From assembly GCA_964291475.2 (NCBI GenBank), contig OZ220062.1, positions 38,077 through 102,076 of the forward strand: a stretch of DNA of 64,000 nt, written 5' to 3'. The stretch comes from DAOUKH01 sp964291475 (GTDB lineage: Bacteria > Chloroflexota > Dehalococcoidia > SHYB01). Under the pieces are notes generated by a model, which saw only the letters and a program-made list of their open reading frames with translations, made no database searches and had not been told where the DNA came from. The position numbers and the translations under genes are program-made. Below are positions 34,220 to 43,579 of this stretch, in pieces; the first letter of the stretch is position 1, and each line of letters starts with the position of its first letter.

Positions 34220-35341
34220 TTACCGCCCTCCTTCGAGCAGGTGGTTATGTTCACCCAAGCGGGGCGGCGGTTCCGGCGGCTCGGCGTCGGCAGGGAAGGG
34301 CAGGCCGGGGAGGGCGAGGGGGCCTTCCGCCGTTGGGACATCCTCGAAGAAGGCCCGGTGCTCGAGCTGCCGCGATTCGAAGAGGTCGGCGACGGTGCTG
34401 AACGGGCCGACGGGCACGCCGTCCTCCGCCAGTGCCCGGTAGACCTCCTCCTTGGACCGCGCCGCCAGTGCGTCGGCGAGGGCCGTCTGCAGCTCGTCCA
34501 CCGAGGGGCCGAGGCCGCGGTCGGCGAAGTCGAAGCGGTCGTCGGTCAGGAAGCGTTCCAGGCCGAGGCGGCGCAGCAGCGCCTCCCAGTGGCGGGCGCC
34601 GGAGGGCAGGACTTGAATGAAGCCGTCGGCGCAGGCGAAGGTACCGCTCCCGGCGTAGCGGGCCGAGAAGCGGTCGAGCTCGACGCCTTCGAGCCAGGCG
34701 ACGTGGCGGATGCGGCCCAGGGCGACGATGGACTCGTACTTCGAGACCTCGACCCGTGCGCCACGCCCTGTCGCCTGCTGCTCCAACAGGGCGGCGACAG
34801 CGGCCGTGGCGGCCGTCCACCCCGCGTCGTACTCCGAGATGGGCGCCTGGGGCTGCACCGGCGGACGGTCGGGCGTGCCGCCGGCGATCCCACCCCCGGG
34901 CAGGACGCTCGTCTCACCGGCGGCGTGGACGAGGTTCAGGGGCTCGGCGCGGTAGCCGGCGTACGGCCCCGGCGCGCCGAAGGTCACGATGCGCAGGTCG
35001 ACGATTCCTTCAGCCTCACGGCCGGCGGATGCCGGCGACACCGGGCTTTCGTCCTGGATGAGCAGGTCGGCGTTGTCGAGGAGCCGGCTGATTGCCTGCC
35101 AGCCGTCGTCGGTGGCGGGGTCGGCCTCGACGCTACGCTTGCCCGCGTTCAGATAGGCGAAGAGTCCGCCGCCCTCCGGATCGGGCTCGTCCCCGCGGAA
35201 TGGACCCTCGCGCCTGACGGGGTCGCCGGCGCCGGGGCGCTCGACCTTGACGACGTCGGCGCCGAGGCGGGCCAGCAGCCGCCCGCAGAAGGGGCCGGCG
35301 ATTCGCTCGGCGCACTCGACGACACGGACTCCCGTGAGCAT
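34220..35341 (-). CDS. CaiB/BaiF CoA-transferase, paralog of the downstream gene
   Basis: 373 residues. Start at 35339-35341 (MLTGVRVVECAERIAGPFCG), where family homology begins; a longer frame runs into unrelated codons. Conserved LGADVVKVERPGAGDPVRRE and a truncated middle domain. The loop with VLPSGARHW is near the substrate cavity. It lies 2 bp before the second CoA-transferase. Together with the LLM gene at 35356 this is one operon of acyl-CoA catabolism. Confidence 0.86.
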   Translation of the reverse strand: MLTGVRVVECAERIAGPFCGRLLARLGADVVKVERPGAGDPVRREGPFRGDEPDPEGGGLFAYLNAGKRSVEADPATDDGWQAISRLLDNADLLIQDESPVSPASAGREAEGIVDLRIVTFGAPGPYAGYRAEPLNLVHAAGETSVLPGGGIAGGTPDRPPVQPQAPISEYDAGWTAATAAVAALLEQQATGRGARVEVSKYESIVALGRIRHVAWLEGVELDRFSARYAGSGTFACADGFIQVLPSGARHWEALLRRLGLERFLTDDRFDFADRGLGPSVDELQTALADALAARSKEEVYRALAEDGVPVGPFSTVADLFESRQLEHRAFFEDVPTAEGPLALPGLPFPADAEPPEPPPRLGEHNHLLEGGR

Positions 35342-35355
35342 CGCGCCGCCCCCGG

Positions 35356-36447
35356 CTAGTTCTGGAACCGGGGCATGACCTCGGCGGCGAACCGTTCCAG
35401 CGACGCCATGATCTTCTCGTGGGGGATCTTGCCCGTCTGCACGATGAAGAGCAGGTCGTCGAAGCCGTTCTCTTCGTAGCGCCGCGCCTGCGCCGTCACC
35501 TCGTCGGGGTCGCCGATGCACCAGCCGCCCTTGCCCATGCCGCGTTTCTTGTAGCGGTCGAGGTCCCAGACCACGTCTTCGGGCACCTTCTCGGCGGCCT
35601 CCCTGGCGTACTCATACGACTTGACCTCGCGCCCGCGCCAGCCGGCCTTAATCTTGCTGATGAACGATGTCTGGTACCACGCCGCGCCGGTCGCGCCGAC
35701 CTCGACCGCCTCCTCCATCGACTCGCCGCAGTACATGGGCGTGAAGCCCGCGATGCGCTCGTTGACGAAGGCGCCGACTGGCTGGGCGCTCGCGACGAGC
35801 TCGCGGTAGCGTCCCAAGCGCTCCTGGAGCCGCTCGGGTTCGTCGGAGGTGAAGCAGAGGACGCCGAGGCCCTTGCCGGCGGCGATCTCGAAGCTCTCCG
35901 CCTGGGAGCATGCCATCCAGATCGGCGGGTGGGGCTTCTGCACCGGCTTGGGGATCACGTTCCGCTCGGGCACGCTGAAGTACTCGCCCTCGTGGGAGAA
36001 GCGGTCGGTCTCCCACATGCGAGGGATCATCTCGACGGCCTCTTCCCACATGCCGCGGGTGTGCTCGGGGTCGACGCGGAAGCCGTCGAGTTCGATGAGC
36101 GACGACGCCCGCCCGGTGCCGAACTCCACGCGCCCCTCGCTGATGATGTCGAGGGCGGCGATGCGCTCGGCGACGCGGACGGGATGGTTGAACGGCGACG
36201 GCAGCAGCACGACGCCGTGCCCCAGACGGATGCGCTCCGTTTTCATGGCGCAGGCGGAGAGGAAGACCTCCGGCGCGGAGCAGACGGAAAGCTCTTCGAG
36301 GAAGTGGTGCTCGACGGCCCACACCGTCTCGAAGCCCAGCTTGTCGGCGAGCGCGACCTGCTCGATGGCCTGGTGCCACACGTCGGACTCGCTGCGCTCG
36401 TGCCAGGGCTTGGGGTTGGTGAGCTCGTAGAGCAGGGAGAATCGCAT
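35356..36447 (-). CDS. LLM-class flavin-dependent oxidoreductase 2 (luciferase-like)
   Basis: 363 residues. MRFSLLYELTNPKPWHE, FETVWAVEHHFLEELSVC (the His pair of LuxA-like enzymes), LGHGVVLLPSPFNHPVRVAER and IPKPVQKPHPPIWMACSQ mark a bacterial luciferase-like monooxygenase. Closely related to the enzyme at 37935, which shares the EHHFLYEY variant of the same motif. Stop at 35356 is 15 bp from the next start, so they are co-transcribed. Oxygen or F420 dependence is not decided by sequence. Confidence 0.87.
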   Translation of the reverse strand: MRFSLLYELTNPKPWHERSESDVWHQAIEQVALADKLGFETVWAVEHHFLEELSVCSAPEVFLSACAMKTERIRLGHGVVLLPSPFNHPVRVAERIAALDIISEGRVEFGTGRASSLIELDGFRVDPEHTRGMWEEAVEMIPRMWETDRFSHEGEYFSVPERNVIPKPVQKPHPPIWMACSQAESFEIAAGKGLGVLCFTSDEPERLQERLGRYRELVASAQPVGAFVNERIAGFTPMYCGESMEEAVEVGATGAAWYQTSFISKIKAGWRGREVKSYEYAREAAEKVPEDVVWDLDRYKKRGMGKGGWCIGDPDEVTAQARRYEENGFDDLLFIVQTGKIPHEKIMASLERFAAEVMPRFQN

Positions 36448-36488
36448 GGCGGTGGGCCTTTCCGTTCGGCGCTATTCGGCTCGGACGG

Positions 36489-37070
36489 CTACCGGGCTGC
36501 CGCGTCGGCCAGCTCCTTGTACCGGTAGCAGTGGGTGAGATGGTCGTTGACCAGCCCGGCGGCCTGCATCATAGCGTAGATGATGGTCGAGCCGACGAAT
36601 GACATGCCGCGCCGCTTGAGGTCGCGGCTGAGGTCGTCGGACTCGGGCGAGGTCGCCGGGACCGAGGCGCTCTCCTTCCAGGCGTTGACGATAGGCCTGC
36701 CGCCGACGAAGCTCCAGAAGTAGGCGTCGAGGCTGCCGAACTCCTCACGGATGGCGAGCGCAGCCCGCGCGTTGCGCCGGGCCGACTCGATCTTCTTGCG
36801 GTTCCGTACGATGCCAGGGTCGCCGAGCAGCGCCTCGATCTTGGCGTCGTCGTAGCCGGCGACCGTCTCCATGTCGAAGTTGTTGAAGGCGCGGCGGTAG
36901 CCTTCGCGCTTGTGGAGGATGGTGCGCCAGCTCAGGCCCGCCTGGGCTCCGTCGAGCACGAGGTGCTCGAAGAGGGCGCGGTCGTCGTGGACGGGCTCGC
37001 CCCACTCGCGATCGTGGTATTCGATCATGAGCGGGTCGCGGATCGGCCAGTGGCAGCGGGTGGGCTCCAC
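36489..37070 (-). CDS. tag: DNA-3-methyladenine glycosylase I
   Basis: 193 residues. Removes 3-methyladenine from alkylated DNA. MEPTRCHWPIRDPLMIEYHDREWGE has the N-terminal Cys of the zinc snap and the DxEWG catalytic/recognition block; HLTHCYRY near the end supplies the other zinc ligands (Cys, His). GLSWRTILHKR is the helix that inserts near the lesion. It sits between two catabolic genes without relation to them, 9 bp from the SDR start, so it is probably a hitch-hiking housekeeping gene. Confidence 0.92.
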   Translation of the reverse strand: MEPTRCHWPIRDPLMIEYHDREWGEPVHDDRALFEHLVLDGAQAGLSWRTILHKREGYRRAFNNFDMETVAGYDDAKIEALLGDPGIVRNRKKIESARRNARAALAIREEFGSLDAYFWSFVGGRPIVNAWKESASVPATSPESDDLSRDLKRRGMSFVGSTIIYAMMQAAGLVNDHLTHCYRYKELADAAAR

Positions 37071-37079
37071 CGGCCGGCG

Positions 37080-37901
37080 CTACTGCTGCGCCGCCATTTG
37101 CTGCGCGGCCATCTGCTGGATCATCTGCAGTTGCTCCCCTGCGATGACGGCCATGTGCGTCGAGGTGCCGCCGTCGATCACGAGCATGTGGCCGGTGATG
37201 TAATGGGCGTCGTCCGAGGCCAGGAAGACTACGCCGTTGGCCTGGTCTTCGGGCTCGGCGATGCGGCCCAACGGTACACCTCTGCCCGCGCCCTCCGCCG
37301 CCCTGGGGTCGGCGAGGCCGGGGTCGATGTTGGTGCGCGTGCCGCCGGGGGCGATGCAGTTCACGTTGATCTTGTAGCCCGCGAGGTCGATCGCCGCCGA
37401 CTTGGTCAGCATGAGCACGCCGCCCTTGGAGGCGCAGTAGTGCGATTGCGCCGGCAGCGCCACCATCGCATTGATGGAGCAGGTGTTGACGATCTTGCCC
37501 GGCTTGCCGTTGTCCACCCAGTACTTGGCGGCGGCTTGGATGCCGAGGAATGTCCCTTTGAGGTTCACGCCCAGCACCCGGTCCCATTCCTCCTCAGGCA
37601 TGTCCTGGACGGGGCTCCAGGAGAGGATCCCGGCGTTGTTCACCATGATGTCCAGGGTGCCGTAGGTCGCGACGGCCTTGTCGACGAGGCCCTGCACGTC
37701 GCTCTTCTTAGTGACGTCGGCGATGACCGTCTCACACTCGCCGCCCAGCTCGGCGACGATCTCGGCGGTCTGCTGCAGGCCCTCGCCGTTGACGTCGGCG
37801 AGGACGAGCTTGGCGCCCTCCTCGGCGAAGCGCTTGGCTACGCCCCGGCCGATGCCGCTGCCGGCTCCGGTCACGACCGCGATCTTGTTCTCCAGTTTCA
37901 T
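37080..37901 (-). CDS. Short-chain dehydrogenase/reductase (SDR) with a Gln/Met/Ala tail
   Basis: 273 residues. Classical SDR: GAGSGIG (cofactor), VADV-type Asp in VLADVNGEG suggesting NAD+, NNAGI, catalytic Ser in NTCSINAM and YCASK. The C-terminus, after GTSTHMAV, continues with about 20 extra residues including QMAAQQ twice, a tandem repeat not seen in the family. It lies in the block of LLM enzymes. Likely an alcohol or hydroxyacyl-CoA dehydrogenase. Confidence 0.87.
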   Translation of the reverse strand: MKLENKIAVVTGAGSGIGRGVAKRFAEEGAKLVLADVNGEGLQQTAEIVAELGGECETVIADVTKKSDVQGLVDKAVATYGTLDIMVNNAGILSWSPVQDMPEEEWDRVLGVNLKGTFLGIQAAAKYWVDNGKPGKIVNTCSINAMVALPAQSHYCASKGGVLMLTKSAAIDLAGYKINVNCIAPGGTRTNIDPGLADPRAAEGAGRGVPLGRIAEPEDQANGVVFLASDDAHYITGHMLVIDGGTSTHMAVIAGEQLQMIQQMAAQQMAAQQ

Positions 37902-37934
37902 GGGACCTCTCCTTCTGTGACCTGTCCTGCGGCG

Positions 37935-39029
37935 CTAGGCAACGGGTGCCTTGGCGAACTCGGGAATGACCTTCTCGCCCCAGATCTCGACGGTGCGGAC
38001 CAACGCCTCGTAGTCGTTGTGGCCCGGCGAGAGGCTGAGCACGATCTGGGTGATGCCCGCCTCCTCCGCCTTGTGCAAGCTGTCGACGATCCGCTCGGGC
38101 GACCCCGAGAAGACCGCGTCTCTGGCAAGCATGTCGTCGAGGCTCGACGGCCGCTCGTGCGGCACGTCGCCTTCCTTCAAATCGAGGGTGCCGCCCGCCG
38201 CGACCGGGAAATAACGGTTGAATAGCTCGCCCGCCCGGATGCCGCTGGCGACCCACTCCTCGATGACCTGCCGCTCGTCGTTCTTGTCGGTGGCGAGGCC
38301 GCCCACGACCCAAAGGGCGTTGTAGTTCAGCACGTCGCTGAAGCGCCCCTTCGGGTTGTTCCAGCCCTCCTGGTACAGCTTGACGCGGTCGGCGATGTCG
38401 GCCAGCCCGGCGTAGGCGAACATGAGGGCGCCGACGCCGCGCTCGCCGGCCTCCTTCGAGGTGCCGGGGTTGGTGCAGGCCATCCAGAGCGGCGGGTGCG
38501 GCTTCTGCACCGGGTGCGGCACGACGACACGGGGGCCGGGGATCGTGATGTACTCGCCGTCCCAGCCTTCGAACGCTTCCTCGCGCCAGATCTTCAGGAT
38601 GCAGGTCAGCGCCTCGACCCAGACCTCCTTGGCGGCGGCCTGCTCCATGGGGACGCCGTCGAAGCCGATCCACTCGTTCGGCCCGCTGCCCTTGCCCGAC
38701 CCGAACTCGACGCGCCCGCCCGAGATCAGGTCGAGCGTGGCGACGCGCTCGGCGACGCGGATGGGATGGTTGATCTGCTGCTGCAGGTCGACGATGGCGT
38801 GGCCGATGCGGATGTTCTTGGTGCGGGCGGCGATGGCGGCGAGCTGCATCTCCGGCGAGGATGAGTGGCAATACTCGTAGAGGAAGTGGTGCTCCGACAT
38901 CCAACAGTAGCCGAAGCCGGCGGCGTCGGCGCGGACGGCGAGGTCGAGCTCCTGGGCGTAGATGCGCTCCTCTTTCCCTTCCGTCCAGGGCTTGGGAACG
39001 GGCGCGCTTAAGAAGATACCGAGGTCCAT
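37935..39029 (-). CDS. LLM-class flavin-dependent oxidoreductase 3 (luciferase-like)
   Basis: 364 residues. FGYCWMSEHHFLYEYCHSS (His pair), IGHAIVDLQQQINHPIRVAER, GSGKGSGPNEW and VPHPVQKPHPPLWMACTN define a luciferase-like monooxygenase; it pairs with the 363-residue enzyme at 35356 as a paralog. Its start is 33 bp before the SDR gene on the same strand. The divergent copy numbers suggest expansion of this family in the genome, as reported for SAR202 bacteria. Confidence 0.87.
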   Translation of the reverse strand: MDLGIFLSAPVPKPWTEGKEERIYAQELDLAVRADAAGFGYCWMSEHHFLYEYCHSSSPEMQLAAIAARTKNIRIGHAIVDLQQQINHPIRVAERVATLDLISGGRVEFGSGKGSGPNEWIGFDGVPMEQAAAKEVWVEALTCILKIWREEAFEGWDGEYITIPGPRVVVPHPVQKPHPPLWMACTNPGTSKEAGERGVGALMFAYAGLADIADRVKLYQEGWNNPKGRFSDVLNYNALWVVGGLATDKNDERQVIEEWVASGIRAGELFNRYFPVAAGGTLDLKEGDVPHERPSSLDDMLARDAVFSGSPERIVDSLHKAEEAGITQIVLSLSPGHNDYEALVRTVEIWGEKVIPEFAKAPVA

Positions 39030-39121
39030 GTCGGCTCCGTTACGTCAGATTCGGCCCCAGAGGGGCCTGGGATGCGTCCGGCATTGTGGCGGCGGGCGAG
39101 GACATCTGCAAGCAGCCGGGC

Positions 39122-40039
39122 CTAGGCGATCACGATGGGGTTGATCGGGCTGCCCATCCCGCCGGTGACCACCAGCGGCGCGCAGGCGAAGAAGCCCTCG
39201 TAGACCTTGTCCTGGGCCAACTCTTCGAGGTTGAGCAGCTCCATCATGATCCGCCCGTCGTTGCGCAGCATCTCGATGTGGACGCTCATGAACCGGTTCT
39301 CGTCGAACGGGATGCCTTCGACGGCGTAGTTGTCGGCGCCGACGGCGGCCACGTCGTGCTTCCGCATGAACTCGACGCCGTCGAGCCCGAGGCCCGACTG
39401 GCCCATGCCGCGCGCCGCGAGGGCCTCTTGGTCGTTGAAGAACGCGCCGACCCAACCCGTCCTGATGAGGACGATGTCGCCGGCGCGGACTTCGACGCCC
39501 TGCGCCTCGGCCGTCGCCTCCAGATCGGCGGAGGTGATGAAGGTGCGGTCCTCGCCCAGCAGGTTGACGCCGTAGTGGCCGGCGACGTCGAGGAGGACCA
39601 TGCGGCCGGCGACGGCCTTGATCTTGTCGATGCCGAGCTTGGTGGCGCCGATGTTGGGCTGGGCCGTTTCGGGGCCGAAGCCGTTGTACATCGCGCCGTC
39701 CCACCCCGCGTGGCAGAGCGGGTCCATGTGCGTCTCGTTGTGGGACGCCATGATCAACACGTCTTCGTTCACGAAGAGCTTCTCCGCGAAGGGGCCGAAC
39801 TCCGCGTACCGGCCCACGTCCGAGGGGTGCACTAGGGAGAGGCGCATCGGCGCGCCGCGGTAGTCCAGCGTCGGCATGCCCATCTGCTGGATCGGGAGCC
39901 CGAGGTTGTAGACCTTGCCCGACTTGATTGAACCCGCAGCGGCCTTCACCACCTCCGGCGTCAGCAGGTTCAGCGTCCCCCGCTCGTCGTCGTCGCCCCA
40001 ACGTCCCCAGTTCCCGATGGACTCTTTCGCTTGCGTCAT
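39122..40039 (-). CDS. Cyclase-family / kynurenine formamidase-like metal hydrolase
   Basis: 305 residues. The family metal motif HxGTHxDxPxH appears in altered form as HNETHMDPLCH (about residues 99-109); a late Glu or His completes the site (MSVHIEMLRNDG). Early GRWGDDDERGTLNLLTP is the usual N-terminal block. Members hydrolyse formamides or lactams or open rings (isatin-type). Here it is next to LLM enzymes and may open a ring product. The stop lies 92 bp from the neighbouring LLM start. Confidence 0.82.
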   Translation of the reverse strand: MTQAKESIGNWGRWGDDDERGTLNLLTPEVVKAAAGSIKSGKVYNLGLPIQQMGMPTLDYRGAPMRLSLVHPSDVGRYAEFGPFAEKLFVNEDVLIMASHNETHMDPLCHAGWDGAMYNGFGPETAQPNIGATKLGIDKIKAVAGRMVLLDVAGHYGVNLLGEDRTFITSADLEATAEAQGVEVRAGDIVLIRTGWVGAFFNDQEALAARGMGQSGLGLDGVEFMRKHDVAAVGADNYAVEGIPFDENRFMSVHIEMLRNDGRIMMELLNLEELAQDKVYEGFFACAPLVVTGGMGSPINPIVIA

Positions 40040-40167
40040 TGGTGGGTCCCTCCTCCAGGACGGTACGCTAGCATTATCGCGTAGGGATTCGGCGGGTCAA
40101 CTCCGACCGGGACCGCGAGGCCCAGCACCTCCCTGACACGCACTACGCCGATGCGCACCGGGCGGAT

Positions 40168-40959
40168 TCAATAGCTGATTTGCCCCAGCGACCGCTCCTC
40201 CATCTCGTCGAGGAAGGCGGAGACCATCTCGCGCCCGAAGCCGGCCCGAACGATCGGGCTGAACCGGCGCCGCGGACGCAGATGGACGAGCTTCGGCTTC
40301 GGCTTCATGCCGGCGAGGTCGGCCGCGAGCTCCTTCGCCGTGTCGATGTCGCCCAACGCATCGACCAACCCCCGCTCTTGCGCCATCCGCGCGGTGAAGA
40401 GCTCGCCCGTGGCGATCTCGCGCACGGTGTCCTCGCTGAGGTTGCGCCCCGCGGCGACGACCTCCACGAAGCGGTCGAAGACGTCGCCCATGAGCGCCTG
40501 CATCTTGCCGACCTCTTCGTCGGTGGGCGGACGCCAGGGGCCGTAGAGGTCCTTGTGCGGTCCCGTCTTCTGGACGGAGAGGCCGATGCCCACGCGGTCG
40601 ATGAGGCGGTCCAGGATGGGGCGGGCGAAGATGACGCCGATGGAGCCGACGAGCGCGTTCCGCAGCGCCACGATCTTCTGCGCGCCGTTGGCGATGTAGA
40701 ACGCCCCCGAGGCGCCCATGCCCCGGATGTAGGCCACCACGGGCTTCGCCTCGGCGACGCGGGCCACGCCGAGGTAGATCTCCTCCGACGCCGACGCGGA
40801 GCCGCCGCCGGAGTTGATCGCGAGCACGAGCGCGCCGATCCGCCCGCTATGCCGTGCCTTCTCCAGGAGCGGCAGATGCACCGACGGCTCGATGCCGCGG
40901 CCGACCATGCCGTTCATCTCGATCAGACCTACCCGTTTCCTTTTTAGGAACAGTCCCAT
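40168..40959 (-). CDS. sppA: SppA-type signal peptide peptidase (S49)
   Basis: 263 residues. Start at 40957-40959 (MGLFLKRKRVGLIEMNG), preceded by AAGGAGG; a longer frame contains no family sequence. The Ser nucleophile is S84 in MGASGAFYIA and the general-base Lys is K131 in VQKTGPHKDLYGPW, both in S49 positions. NSGGGSASASEE is the substrate-groove block. No N-terminal signal or membrane helix is visible, unlike Bacillus SppA, so it may be cytosolic or rely on the N-terminal basic segment. Short-form SppA. Confidence 0.87.
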   Translation of the reverse strand: MGLFLKRKRVGLIEMNGMVGRGIEPSVHLPLLEKARHSGRIGALVLAINSGGGSASASEEIYLGVARVAEAKPVVAYIRGMGASGAFYIANGAQKIVALRNALVGSIGVIFARPILDRLIDRVGIGLSVQKTGPHKDLYGPWRPPTDEEVGKMQALMGDVFDRFVEVVAAGRNLSEDTVREIATGELFTARMAQERGLVDALGDIDTAKELAADLAGMKPKPKLVHLRPRRRFSPIVRAGFGREMVSAFLDEMEERSLGQISY

Positions 40960-41028
40960 GAGTTCCTCCTTCAGAACGCTCCTTGCCGGAGTCCGGCCCG
41001 ATTCTAGGTCAGCCGCCGCCGGCGCGCA

Positions 41029-41058
41029 TTGACAGCGTCCGCGGGGCGGGGCTAGGCT
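41029..41058 (+). promoter_or_regulatory. Promoter of the metallophosphoesterase operon
   Basis: TTGACA, 18-bp spacer, TAGGCT, 18 bp before the ATG at 41076. Confidence 0.5.
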
Positions 41059-41075
41059 CGCAGCCGGTTGCGACA

Positions 41076-41642
41076 ATGCGCTTCGGTCTCATATCCGACA
41101 CCCACATCCCCGAGGCTGGCCCTCACCTGCCCGAGCAGGTCGCCCGCGCCCTCGAGGGCGTCGACCTCATCCTCCACGCGGGCGACATGCACGTCATCGA
41201 CGTGATCGACGAACTGGAAGCCATCGCGCCGGTGATTGCCGTGCGGGGCAACGGCGACGCGCCCGACCCCTGGAACAAGCTGCGCCCCGGCGTCCCCGAC
41301 GACCCCCGCGTTCACGAATCGACCGTGCTCCGCTGCGAAGGCTTCGCCCTCGGCGTGACCCACGCCTTCCCCACCGTCGACGAGGCCCCGTGGAGCAGCC
41401 ATGAGGCAACGATGGGCCGTCTCTTCGGAGAGAAGGTGGACGTGGTGGTCTGCGGCGACACGCACGTCGAGAAGATCTACCAAGACGACGACCTCTTCCT
41501 CGTCAACCCCGGCAGTCCCACGCTGCCTCACAACCTCACCGACCGCCTGGGAACGGTGGGCATCCTGGAGCTGAACGAGGGCCGGCCGCCTTCGGCGCGG
41601 ATCATCGACCTCCGGGACATCGAAGCAAGGAGCGCTGAATGA
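41076..41642 (+). CDS. YfcE/MJ0936-type metallophosphoesterase
   Basis: 188 residues. MRFGLISDTHIPE, HAGDMHVID, RGNGDAP and CGDTHVEK are the four blocks of the calcineurin-like fold binding two metals. YfcE-type enzymes hydrolyse phosphodiesters such as cyclic nucleotides. ATG at 41076 is chosen because upstream codons bear no homology. Its stop overlaps the next ATG by 4 bp. The pairing with an SDR has no obvious meaning. Confidence 0.87.
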   Translation: MRFGLISDTHIPEAGPHLPEQVARALEGVDLILHAGDMHVIDVIDELEAIAPVIAVRGNGDAPDPWNKLRPGVPDDPRVHESTVLRCEGFALGVTHAFPTVDEAPWSSHEATMGRLFGEKVDVVVCGDTHVEKIYQDDDLFLVNPGSPTLPHNLTDRLGTVGILELNEGRPPSARIIDLRDIEARSAE

Positions 41643-42391
41643 AGCTTGAAGGCAAGGTGGCGATCGTGACCGGCGCCGGTCAGGGGATCGGCCGCGAGTA
41701 CTCGAAGGCGCTGTCGCGGGAGGGCGCGAGGGTCGTCGTAGCCGAGATCAAGGAGGAGACGGGCCAGGCCGTCGCCGACGAAATCAACGGACTCGGCGGC
41801 GATGCGACCTTCGCCCACCTCGACCTGGCGAGCGAGGCGTCCTGCCTCGAGGCCGCGGCGGCGGCGAAGGCGCGCTACGGCGGCGTCGACGTCTTGGTCA
41901 ACAACGGCGCGATCTACCACAGCATGCGCCCCGACACCTTCATGAACGTCGACCTCGACTACTTCAACCACTTCATGGCGGTGAACATGACGGGGCAGAT
42001 GCTCATGACGCGGGCGGTGCTGCCCTCGATGCAGGAGCGGGGCGGCGGGAGCGTCATCTTCCAGTCGTCCGGCGCCGCCTACCGCGCCGCGAGCAGTCCC
42101 TACTGCCTCTCCAAGCTGACCGTGGTCGGCCTGACGCGGGGCTTCGCCAGCGAGCTTGGCAAGTTCGGCATCCGCGTCAACTGCATAGCGCCCGGCGTCA
42201 TCGACACCGAGGCGACGCGGGTCACCGTCGGCGAGCCGGTCATGGACATGATGGTGAAGCAGCTACCCCTGGGGCGGCGCGGAACGACCGACGACCTGCT
42301 CGGCATCCTCATCTTCTTCGCCTCCGACGACAGCAAGTTCGTCTCCGGCCAGGTCATGCTGGTCAACGGCGGCGACGACCACCGGCTCTAG
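41639..42391 (+). CDS. Short-chain dehydrogenase/reductase (SDR)
   Basis: 250 residues. TGAGQGIG, VAEIKEETGQ (Glu after the strand suggests NAD+), VNNGAIYHS (the normal NNAG is NNGA here), a Ser in FQSSGAA, and SSPYCLSKL: the catalytic Tyr-x3-Lys is YCLSK. The tail GQVMLVNGGDDHRL is normal. Translationally coupled to the phosphoesterase. Substrate unknown. Confidence 0.87.
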   Translation: MKLEGKVAIVTGAGQGIGREYSKALSREGARVVVAEIKEETGQAVADEINGLGGDATFAHLDLASEASCLEAAAAAKARYGGVDVLVNNGAIYHSMRPDTFMNVDLDYFNHFMAVNMTGQMLMTRAVLPSMQERGGGSVIFQSSGAAYRAASSPYCLSKLTVVGLTRGFASELGKFGIRVNCIAPGVIDTEATRVTVGEPVMDMMVKQLPLGRRGTTDDLLGILIFFASDDSKFVSGQVMLVNGGDDHRL

Positions 42392-42430
42392 CACGCCCGC
42401 CGGTTCTAGTAAGAAAGAAGGCCACCGCCC

Positions 42431-43579
42431 ATGACGATGGACAAGAACGTCGACAGTAAGATCACGCCGGAGGCGCTGGAGCGTGCGCGGAAACGCATCG
42501 GCGACGTGACGCCGATCGCCCACCCCTTCAACAACGAGGCGACCCGCGACACCATCCGCCACTGGGTCGAGGCGCTGGGCGACGACAACCCGCTCTGGAC
42601 CGATCCCGAGTACGCCAAGAGCACCCTCTACGGCGACATCATCGCGCCGCCGAGCTTCCTGTTCAGTTGCAACCAGGGACCGGCGTGGCGCGGGGCCACC
42701 TCGGGCGGCTTCCGGGGCTTCCCCGGCGTCCACCGGTTCTGGTCGGGCGATTCCTGGGAGTACTTCGAGGTCATCCGGCGGGGCGACACGATCCTCGGCG
42801 AGACGTATATCAAGGAGTTCATCGAGCACCCGAACTCGCGCATCGGGGGCGGTCTCGCCGTCGAGGACGTGGCGATACAGACCTTCTACAACCAGCGCGG
42901 CGACAAGGTGGCCGAACATGAGCTGCGCTTCTTCAACACCGAGCGGCGCACCGCGGCCAAGAAAGGGAAGCACCGCGAGTTCACGGAGCACGTCTGGACC
43001 GAGGACGAGATCCAACGCCTCTGGGCGGACATTGACGAGGAGAGGGTCCGCGGTGCGGAGCCCCTCTACTGGGACGACGTTGAGGTTGGGGAGGAAATTC
43101 CGACCGTGGTCAAAGGCCCCCTGAGCCAGTGCGAGATCGTCGCCTTCAACACCGGCTGGGGCGGCCCCTTCATCCTCGCCAGCGAGATCGCCCAGCGCTA
43201 CGCCCGCGCCCATCCCAAGGCCAACGTCCCCGACCGCGACACCAACGCCCCCGACTTCCCCATGCGCGCCCACTGGGACCGCGGCTTCGCCCGCGAGGTC
43301 GGCGCGCCCTCGGCCTACGACTACGGCGGCCAGCGCATTGCCTGGATCATCCACGGCCTCACCAACTGGTGCGGCGACGCCGGCATGGTGCGCGGCGTCG
43401 ACGGCAAGCTCACCGGCTTCAACGTCCAGGGCGACGCCACTTGGTGCAAGGCCCGCGTTACCGGCAAGGAGGTCGTCGACGGCGAGCCCCTCGTCTTCCT
43501 CGACACCTGGGGCGAGAACCAAGACGGCCGCGTCACCGTCACCGCCGGCGCCAAGGTGCGCCTGCCCAAGCGCGGTTAG
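42431..43579 (+). CDS. FAS1-like/MaoC-like dehydratase, two hot-dog domains
   Basis: 382 residues. Domain 1 (HPFNNEATRDTIRHWVEALG, LWTDPEYAKSTLYGDIIAPP) is a FAS1-like N-domain; domain 2 (WDDVEVGEEIPTVVKGPLSQ, FPMRAHWDRGFAREVGAPSAYDYG) is MaoC-like and carries an Asp/His hydratase pair. Hydrates or dehydrates an enoyl-CoA. Its last bases overlap the convergent LLM gene by 4 bp. In the neighbourhood of CoA-transferases and thiolase this fits beta-oxidation. Confidence 0.85.
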   Translation: MTMDKNVDSKITPEALERARKRIGDVTPIAHPFNNEATRDTIRHWVEALGDDNPLWTDPEYAKSTLYGDIIAPPSFLFSCNQGPAWRGATSGGFRGFPGVHRFWSGDSWEYFEVIRRGDTILGETYIKEFIEHPNSRIGGGLAVEDVAIQTFYNQRGDKVAEHELRFFNTERRTAAKKGKHREFTEHVWTEDEIQRLWADIDEERVRGAEPLYWDDVEVGEEIPTVVKGPLSQCEIVAFNTGWGGPFILASEIAQRYARAHPKANVPDRDTNAPDFPMRAHWDRGFAREVGAPSAYDYGGQRIAWIIHGLTNWCGDAGMVRGVDGKLTGFNVQGDATWCKARVTGKEVVDGEPLVFLDTWGENQDGRVTVTAGAKVRLPKRG